From Solirubrobacteraceae bacterium (lineage in GTDB: Bacteria > Actinomycetota > Thermoleophilia > Solirubrobacterales > Solirubrobacteraceae): a stretch of 44,576 bases of DNA. Under the pieces are notes generated by a model that saw only the letters and a program-made list of their open reading frames with translations, did no database searches and was not told the origin of the DNA. The stretch lies in contig JADGPP010000023.1 in NCBI GenBank assembly GCA_017882375.1, positions 1-44,576 of the forward strand. Reading direction: 5' to 3'. Made by a program: the position numbers and the translations under genes. Of the stretch, positions 39,943 through 44,576 are shown one piece after another (position 1 is the stretch's first letter; each line of letters starts with the position of its first letter).

Positions 39943-39995
39943 CTCCGGGGCGACCGCGCCGCGCAGGGGGGATGCGCGGCGCGGCTCGCCCGGAG
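39943..39995. terminator. Large hairpin between dnaE2 and a convergent small gene
   Basis: An 11-base perfect inner stem (39954-39964 with 39974-39984) is extended by CTCCGGGGCGA against TCGCCCGGAG with one bulged G and one extra C, giving about 21 pairs around a nine-base loop. It lies 81 bases after dnaE2 and 15 bases beyond the stop of the minus-strand gene at 40010, so it can end both transcripts. There is no T-run; it might also be a stable small RNA. Confidence 0.55.
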
Positions 39996-40009
39996 GGGGT
40001 GGGGGATGG

Positions 40010-40192
40010 TCAGGCGTGCAGCGCGCGCTGCTGGGTGTCCTCGGCGTCGCTGACCGCCCAGGCGAGACGCTCGATCAGCTGCTCGGCGGCGTGGTCGTCG
40101 CAGAGATGCAGCGAATCGACGCGCTCGTCGAGCAGCACGGGCGGGTCGTCGGGTCGGTCGGTCGGGTCGGTTGTGACGATGATTCTGGGCAT
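40010..40192 (-). CDS. Small acidic protein of unknown function
   Basis: A 60-residue protein: MPRIIVTTDPTDRPDDPPV at the start, then LLDERVDSLHLCDDHAAEQL and a helix LIERLAWAVSDAED. It has a net negative charge, one Cys, no signal peptide and no membrane segment. AGGAGG five bases before the ATG is a strong ribosome site and supports translation. I do not recognise the family. It has no operon partner: the dnaE2 gene converges on it and the aldo/keto reductase gene diverges from it. The 114-base divergent gap (40193-40306) shows no clear operator. Confidence 0.6.
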   Translation of the reverse strand: MPRIIVTTDPTDRPDDPPVLLDERVDSLHLCDDHAAEQLIERLAWAVSDAEDTQQRALHA

Positions 40193-40306
40193 AACTCCCT
40201 CCTCGGGATTTGGGGTCATGTCCTCCCACTGACAGTGTTGCGCTCCGCGCATCAAGGCAGGCTTAAATCTTGTGTCGGGGAGCGAATCGGAGGCCGCTCT
40301 GGACGG

Positions 40307-41263
40307 ATGGACGGCTACCCTGACCGCATCGCACGCCTCGGCCACACCGACCTGGACGTATTCGGGCTCTGTCTCGGCGGCAACGTGTTCGGCTGGACGA
40401 TCAACGAAGAGCGCTCGTTCGCCGTGCTCGACGCGTACGTGGGGGCGGGCGGCAACTTCATCGACACGGCCGACTCCTACGGTCGTCGCGGTCCGGGCGG
40501 AGCCGGCGAGTCCGAGCGGATCATCGGACGCTGGATTGCCGCACGCGGCAATCGCGAGCAGCTGGTGATCGCGACGAAGGTCGGCTCGTCGCCTGAGCTG
40601 CCGGGCCTGTCGCAGGCAACCGTCCGCAAGGGCGCCGAAGCCTCGCTGGCGCGTTTGGGCATCGATCGCATCGACCTGCACTACGCGCACAAGGACGACC
40701 TCCAGACGCCGCTGGAGCAGACGCTGAAGGCATTCGGCGCGCTGATCGACGAGGGGCTGATCGGCCACGCGGCGGCTTCCAACTACAGCGCGCAGCGCCT
40801 CGACGAGGCTCTGCGCATCGGCCAGAGCGACGGGATGGCCTCTTACGTGGCGCTGCAGCCGCACTACAACCTGATCGAGCGCGAGGCCTACGAGCGCGAG
40901 CTGACGCCACTATGCGAACGCCACGGTCTGGCCTGCATCCCCTATTACGGCCTGGCGCAGGGCTTTCTCACGGGCAAGTATCGCGCCGACGCAGAGCAGG
41001 TCGACAGCCCGCGTGCGGCGGGCGTGCGCGAGCGCTACTTCAACGAGCGCGGCTTCGCGGTTCTCGATGCGCTCGACGCGATCGCCGCCGAGCACGAGAC
41101 GGCGGTCGCGGCGGTGGCGCTCGCCTGGCTGCGCGCACAGCCGACGGTGCTTGCGCCGATCGCCAGCGCGACGTCGCCGCGGCAGCTGAGCGAGCTGATG
41201 GCTTCCGCCGAGCTGACGCTGTCCGACGCCGAGCGCGAGCGACTGAGCGACGCTTCAGGCTGA
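40307..41263 (+). CDS. Aldo/keto reductase 1
   Basis: A 318-residue NAD(P)H-dependent aldo/keto reductase. The catalytic tetrad can be read: Asp and Tyr in FIDTADSYG, Lys in LVIATKVGS and His in LHYAHKDD. The C-terminal cofactor part has WLRAQPTVLAPIASATS. It resembles the YajO/general stress protein 69-like branch acting on small aldehydes or ketones; the substrate is unknown. The ATG at 40307 is chosen because the family N-terminus (RIARLGHTDLDVFGLCLGGN) starts just after it. Its last nine bases overlap the convergent VOC-protein gene. Confidence 0.9.
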   Translation: MDGYPDRIARLGHTDLDVFGLCLGGNVFGWTINEERSFAVLDAYVGAGGNFIDTADSYGRRGPGGAGESERIIGRWIAARGNREQLVIATKVGSSPELPGLSQATVRKGAEASLARLGIDRIDLHYAHKDDLQTPLEQTLKAFGALIDEGLIGHAAASNYSAQRLDEALRIGQSDGMASYVALQPHYNLIEREAYERELTPLCERHGLACIPYYGLAQGFLTGKYRADAEQVDSPRAAGVRERYFNERGFAVLDALDAIAAEHETAVAAVALAWLRAQPTVLAPIASATSPRQLSELMASAELTLSDAERERLSDASG

Positions 41264-42145
41264 GGCAGCGGCGAAGCTGAGCAGGTTGCCGTCGGGGTCC
41301 TCGATCGACAGGCTGTCGGCGTCCTCGGATGCACTTGGCGATCGCTGCGAGCGCTCCGGCGCCGCTCCGGCGAGGCTTTGGCGCAGCGCGTCGAGCGCGC
41401 CGGCGTCGCCGAGCTCGAGCTCGATCGCTGCCAGCCGCGGCGCGGTGACCGGTGGAGGGCTCGCGCCGGCGCTCTGCCACGAGTTCAGTCCGATGTGGTG
41501 GTGGTACCCGCCGGCCGCCAGGAAGGCCGCGGAGGGCAGTTGCGCCTGCTCCTCCAGGCCGAGCACGTCGCGGTAGAAGGCGAACGCGCGGGGCACGTCG
41601 GCGACCTTCAGGTGCACGTGGCCGATCGACGTGCCCGCTGCGGCCGTGGCCTCGGGCTCGCCGGTGGACTGCGCCATCAGATCGTCGATGTCCAGCGCGC
41701 GCGTGAACATGCGCACGCCATGTCCGTCGACCGGGCGCTCCCATTGCTCGCGCGGACGATCGGCATAGATCTCGATGCCCAGGCCGTCGGGATCGCTCAG
41801 GTACAGCGCCTCCGACACGCCGTGGTCGGACGCGCCGTCGATCGGCCAGCGCGCGCCGGCGATCCGGCGCACCGTGTCCGCGAGCGCGGCACGCGAGGGA
41901 TGCAGCCAGGCGACGTGAAACAGTCCGGTGCTGTGCGGTGAGGCGAGCGTCGGCTCGTCGATCGCGCTCAGCTGCAGGGCGGGGCGCTGCACGTCGGCGC
42001 CGAGCAGGGCGCGATCTTGCTCGAGCGAGATCAGCGGCAGGCCGAGCACGCGCTCGTAGAACTCCGTGCTGCGCGCGAGATCGCCGACGTCTAGGCGCAC
42101 CGAGGCGATGCGCAGCGACGGGTCGATCGGGCTGGCCGGCTGCAT
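41255..42145 (-). CDS. VOC-family protein, extradiol dioxygenase-like (CatE-like)
   Basis: A 296-residue protein with two tandem glyoxalase/bleomycin-resistance/dioxygenase (VOC) units. The first has VRLDVGDLARSTEFYERVLG and a His in LFHVAWLHPS. The second has IGHVHLKVADVPRAFAFYRD, AAGGYHHHIGLNSW and a Glu in LSIEDPDGN, giving a His/His/Glu metal site of the type used by catechol 2,3-dioxygenases and Bacillus CatE. It may cleave an aromatic ring, but substrate is unproven. TAGCCT lies eight bases before the ATG and no ribosome site is seen. It shares a short divergent region (42146-42227) with the second aldo/keto reductase. Confidence 0.86.
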   Translation of the reverse strand: MQPASPIDPSLRIASVRLDVGDLARSTEFYERVLGLPLISLEQDRALLGADVQRPALQLSAIDEPTLASPHSTGLFHVAWLHPSRAALADTVRRIAGARWPIDGASDHGVSEALYLSDPDGLGIEIYADRPREQWERPVDGHGVRMFTRALDIDDLMAQSTGEPEATAAAGTSIGHVHLKVADVPRAFAFYRDVLGLEEQAQLPSAAFLAAGGYHHHIGLNSWQSAGASPPPVTAPRLAAIELELGDAGALDALRQSLAGAAPERSQRSPSASEDADSLSIEDPDGNLLSFAAASA

Positions 42146-42215
42146 GCTCGCTCAGGCTATCGCTGCCGGGCACGCGATCGTTGCCAGGCGCACCTGCCGC
42201 CCAGCCTCGGGTGGA

Positions 42216-42221
42216 TAAGCT
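42216..42221 (+). promoter_or_regulatory. -10-like hexamer, leaderless arrangement (aldo/keto reductase 2)
   Basis: TAAGCT ends exactly six bases before the ATG at 42228, the same spacing as at the PurM-like gene, and no Shine-Dalgarno is present. Confidence 0.4.
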
Positions 42222-42227
42222 CGCAGC

Positions 42228-43175
42228 ATGAATCTGCGCCGGCTCGGCAGCAGCGACCTGGAGGTCTCAGAGATCAGCCTCGGCTCCTGGCTGACGTACT
42301 CCGGCGGCGTCGAGCGCGAGCAGGCACGGGCGTGCGTGCAGGCGGCGTTCGACGCGGGGATCAACTTCATCGATACGGCCAACGTGTATGGCCGGGGCGC
42401 CGCCGAGGAGGTGCTCGGCGAGGTGCTCTCCGGACGCGAGCGCTCGTCCTACGTGCTCGCGACGAAGGTCTACTTCCCGATGTCCGCGACTGACAGCGGA
42501 CTGTCTGGCGAGCAGATCCACAAGCAGATCGACGCTTCGCTGAAGCGGCTGCGCACGGACTACGTCGACCTCTACCAGTGCCATCGCTACGACGACGAGA
42601 CGCCGCTGGCGGAGACGATGGCGGCGCTGACGGAGGTCGTGCGCGCGGGTAAGGCGCGCTACATCGGCTTCAGCGAGTGGCCCGTCGAGCGGATCGAGCA
42701 GTCGCTGGCGCTGGCCGACGTCGAGCGCTGGGTCTCCAGCCAGCCGCAGTACTCGATGCTCTGGCGCGGGCCCGAGGCCAAGGTGATTCCGCTGTGCGAG
42801 CGTGAGCGGATCTCCCAGATCGTCTGGTCGCCGCTCGCGCAGGGCGTGCTCACCGGCAAGTACCTGCCGGGTCAACCGCCGCCGGCCGGCTCGCGGGCCA
42901 CCAGCGAGAGCATGGGCGGGTTCATCGACCGGCTGATCGCGCCGCCGGTGCTCGAGGCCGTTCAGCGGCTGGCGCCGATCGCCGACGCGGCCGGGCTGTC
43001 GATGCCTCAGCTGGCGCTCGCCTGGGTGCTGCGCCAGCGCAACGTCGCCTCGGCGATCGTCGGCGCTACGCGTCCCGAGCAGGTGCACGCCAACGCATCG
43101 GCGTCGGGCATCGAGCTCGACGCGGACACGCTCGCGGCGATCGACGCCGCGCTCGGCGACGTCGTCGTGTGCTGA
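42228..43175 (+). CDS. Aldo/keto reductase 2 (Kv-beta-like branch)
   Basis: A 315-residue aldo/keto reductase. The tetrad is in FIDTANVYGRG (Asp, Tyr), VLATKVYFPM (Lys) and VDLYQCHRYDD (His). MNLRRLGSSDLEVSEISLGS at the N-terminus and IGFSEWPVERIEQ, SSQPQYSMLWRGPE and VWSPLAQGVLTGKYLPG resemble the potassium-channel-beta-like AKR6/YghZ group. NADPH-dependent reduction of aldehydes is the likely reaction. A C-terminal IVGATRPEQV binds the cofactor. It is only distantly similar to the reductase at 40307, so they are not a recent duplication. Confidence 0.9.
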   Translation: MNLRRLGSSDLEVSEISLGSWLTYSGGVEREQARACVQAAFDAGINFIDTANVYGRGAAEEVLGEVLSGRERSSYVLATKVYFPMSATDSGLSGEQIHKQIDASLKRLRTDYVDLYQCHRYDDETPLAETMAALTEVVRAGKARYIGFSEWPVERIEQSLALADVERWVSSQPQYSMLWRGPEAKVIPLCERERISQIVWSPLAQGVLTGKYLPGQPPPAGSRATSESMGGFIDRLIAPPVLEAVQRLAPIADAAGLSMPQLALAWVLRQRNVASAIVGATRPEQVHANASASGIELDADTLAAIDAALGDVVVC

Positions 43176-43209
43176 GCGCGCACGGTCGCCGCGTGAGGCG
43201 CGCCACGAG

Positions 43210-44007
43210 TCAGCGCGCCTGCACGACGAGCGTCTGAAACGCGCGACCGAGCGGGCCGCGCTCGTCGTGCAGCACTCCTTCTGCGGTCGCGGCGCCGCCG
43301 CCATCCAACAGCGTGCGCGCGTCGAGGCCGATCCACTCTCCGCGCGGAGGACGATGCAGGTGAATCGTCAGGTCGGCGTTGATGAACACGAAGCGATCGA
43401 ACGGCAGCGCCGCGCTGACGCCGTTGCCGAAATCGGCCGTCGCTGTGAGCCGGGCCAGCGGCGTGGGAGGCTCGCCGGGCAGAAGGGGATGGCGCAGGCG
43501 CATCCACACGCGCCCGGGACCGAGCTCCCCGGGGTTGCTCAGCCAGCGCATCTCCATCGCCGTGCCGGCGAAGCTCGCGTCCTTGCCGCCATCCAGCGCG
43601 AAGCGGATCGGCTCGCCGTCTGAAGGCGGTGCGAGGGGCGCGCCGAGATCACGTGAGGTCTCTGGCGCCGCCGCCGCGGCATCGTCTGGGACCGCTGTGA
43701 CGCGCAACGCGCTCGCGCGCACGATCGTCTGCTCGCCGGCGTAGAGCTCGGCGGCGAGCTCCTGCACGCGACGCCCAGGACGCACGACGCGCGTGGAGAG
43801 CGTCAGCGGCGCGAGCGGTATCGGTCGCAGGAACTCGAACGACAGGCGTCCGATGCGCAGCTCGGCGCCGGGCTGCATGCGCTCGAAGGCGGACACGATC
43901 AGCGCGGCGGGCGCGCCTCCGTGCAGCGCACGTGGATCCCACGGCCCGCGGGCCTGCTCGGTCGGCACGAAACGATCGCCGTCGGCGATGAAGATGCTCT
44001 CGGCCAT
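43210..44007 (-). CDS. Acyl-CoA thioesterase-like protein (TesB-type double hotdog)
   Basis: A 265-residue protein that fits the thioesterase-like superfamily (4HBT_3). The first hotdog has RGPWDPRALHGGAPAALIVS and RLSFEFLRPIPLAPLTLSTR; the second has LARLTATADFGNGVSAALPF, FINADLTIHLHRPPRGEWIG and LDARTLLDGGGAATAEGVL. Asp/Gln/Thr-type catalytic residues sit in these segments in TesB but cannot be assigned surely here. It may release fatty acids from CoA. It follows seven bases after the MBL-fold gene on the same strand, so the two are probably cotranscribed. Confidence 0.8.
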   Translation of the reverse strand: MAESIFIADGDRFVPTEQARGPWDPRALHGGAPAALIVSAFERMQPGAELRIGRLSFEFLRPIPLAPLTLSTRVVRPGRRVQELAAELYAGEQTIVRASALRVTAVPDDAAAAAPETSRDLGAPLAPPSDGEPIRFALDGGKDASFAGTAMEMRWLSNPGELGPGRVWMRLRHPLLPGEPPTPLARLTATADFGNGVSAALPFDRFVFINADLTIHLHRPPRGEWIGLDARTLLDGGGAATAEGVLHDERGPLGRAFQTLVVQAR

Positions 44008-44014
44008 CGCGCGC

Positions 44015-44461
44015 TCAGTCGGGCATCTGGGAGATGAAGTCCTGCAGCGCCTGCCGGTCGCGCAGCGGCGGACCGTGACCGAAGCAGACCAGCTGCGGCT
44101 CCAGCGCGGCCAGCCGGCGCGCGGACTGGCGGTTGCGCGCCGGGTCGGGCGTGAACACCGCCGGTGGCTCCTGCAGCCCGCGGATGCCCGTCATCACGTT
44201 CATCCCGTTGAGCACGTCGCCGTGACCGCACCACAGCGGGATGTCTAGCCGCTGGCAGATCGCGTGGCTTGCGCCCTGGTGGTCGGGATGTGCATGCGTG
44301 AGCGCGTGCGCGGTGACCGTGCGGCCGCGGATCTGACGCATGATGCGCCCCTCGGCCTGGCGCGTGCCCGCGTCGATCAAGACGTCGTGCAGCAGGTAGA
44401 CGTTGATCGCGTTGGGCGGAAAGCCGCGCAGCAGGTACAGCCCGTCGGCGAGCTGCTTCAT
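44015..44461 (-). CDS. MBL-fold metallo-hydrolase, apparently internally deleted
   Basis: A 148-residue metallo-beta-lactamase-fold protein. The N-terminus is complete (GLYLLRGFPPNAINVYLLHD, VLIDAGTR), THAHPDHQG holds the HxHxDH metal motif, GDVLNGMNVMTG supplies an Asp ligand and CFGHGPPLRD the last His. Members I recall are about 210-240 residues and have, between LWCG and GDVLNG, a segment with the third His (TPGHSPGH). Here LWCG is followed at once by HGDVLNG, so about 60-75 residues seem lost in frame. Activity is doubtful. GAGGGG six to seven bases before the ATG supports expression. It heads a pair with the thioesterase-like gene. Confidence 0.75.
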   Translation of the reverse strand: MKQLADGLYLLRGFPPNAINVYLLHDVLIDAGTRQAEGRIMRQIRGRTVTAHALTHAHPDHQGASHAICQRLDIPLWCGHGDVLNGMNVMTGIRGLQEPPAVFTPDPARNRQSARRLAALEPQLVCFGHGPPLRDRQALQDFISQMPD

Positions 44462-44483
44462 CGATGCCCCTCTCGCTGGCCGG

Positions 44484-44576
44484 TCACGTGCGCGACTGCT
44501 CCCAGGAGAAGCCGCGCACCGCGAAGAACAGGCCGAAGACGCCCCACAGGGCGATCACCGCGAGCGCGTCGAGGTG
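44484..44576 (-). CDS. C-terminus of an ABC-2-type transporter permease (partial)
   Basis: The last 30 codons of a minus-strand gene whose start lies beyond the right edge. The sequence HLDALAVIALWGVFGLFF is one membrane helix, and AVRGFSWEQSRT is the short cytoplasmic end typical of ABC-2 permeases of drug or daunorubicin-type exporters. The assignment rests on this end only. The MBL-fold gene starts 22 bases after its stop. Confidence 0.5.
   Translation of the reverse strand, partial: HLDALAVIALWGVFGLFFAVRGFSWEQSRT

Overview
The window looks like chromosomal DNA of a high-GC actinobacterium. Third codon positions are almost all G or C. There is a six-gene mce operon of the actinobacterial type, a LexA box of the CGAAC-N4-GTTCG type, and there are large secreted modular proteins. 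I infer class Thermoleophilia (Solirubrobacterales-like) from this mix; no rRNA or marker gene is present to prove it. No tRNA, rRNA, CRISPR array, insertion sequence or prophage was seen, and no stretch longer than about 290 bases lacks a gene.

Layout. Positions 1-520 hold the end of a DUF1801-like gene and an orphan HicB-like gene. Positions 688-3816 (minus) hold an HD/LuxR regulator, a small alpha/beta-barrel protein and an AmiC/UrtA-like ligand-binding protein without a signal peptide. Positions 4030-4791 (plus) encode an unusual fusion of acylphosphatase with a LigD-type 3'-phosphoesterase. Positions 4824-11983 (minus) hold a UPF0104 membrane protein, a 14-helix drug exporter, a DksA-like protein without zinc cysteines, and a coupled hydrolase, GMC oxidoreductase and Baeyer-Villiger-type monooxygenase. 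Positions 12183-18204 (minus) hold a class A beta-lactamase-fold protein, a secreted beta-sandwich-like protein, a 994-residue secreted protein built of four repeats, and an acyl-CoA dehydrogenase.

Positions 18303-22207 (plus) hold a sulfatase lipoprotein, a PurM-like enzyme and a secreted protein that resembles one repeat of the 994-residue protein. Positions 22330-34769 (plus) form a tight operon of six Mce (MlaD-family) proteins and an MlaF/Mkl-type ATPase. A three-part cell-wall hydrolase sits between the first and second Mce genes, and a 53-codon frame sits between the fourth and fifth. No YrbE/MlaE permease gene is in the window. Positions 34841-39861 are a DNA-damage mutagenesis cassette: LexA box, imuB-like gene, small protein, dnaE2.

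Positions 40010-44576 hold a small unknown protein, two aldo/keto reductases flanking a ring-cleavage-dioxygenase-like VOC protein, a thioesterase-like protein, an MBL-fold protein that seems internally deleted, and the last 30 codons of an ABC-2-type permease.

How the genes may work together. The Mce set probably forms a cell-envelope lipid importer powered by the terminal ATPase, and the embedded hydrolase may open or anchor the channel through peptidoglycan; this is inference. The monooxygenase, GMC oxidoreductase and hydrolase could act in series on an alcohol, ketone, ester and acid. ImuB, the small protein and DnaE2 form an SOS-induced error-prone polymerase module. The most unusual items are the hydrolase-containing mce operon, the acylphosphatase-phosphoesterase fusion and the repeat family of secreted proteins.
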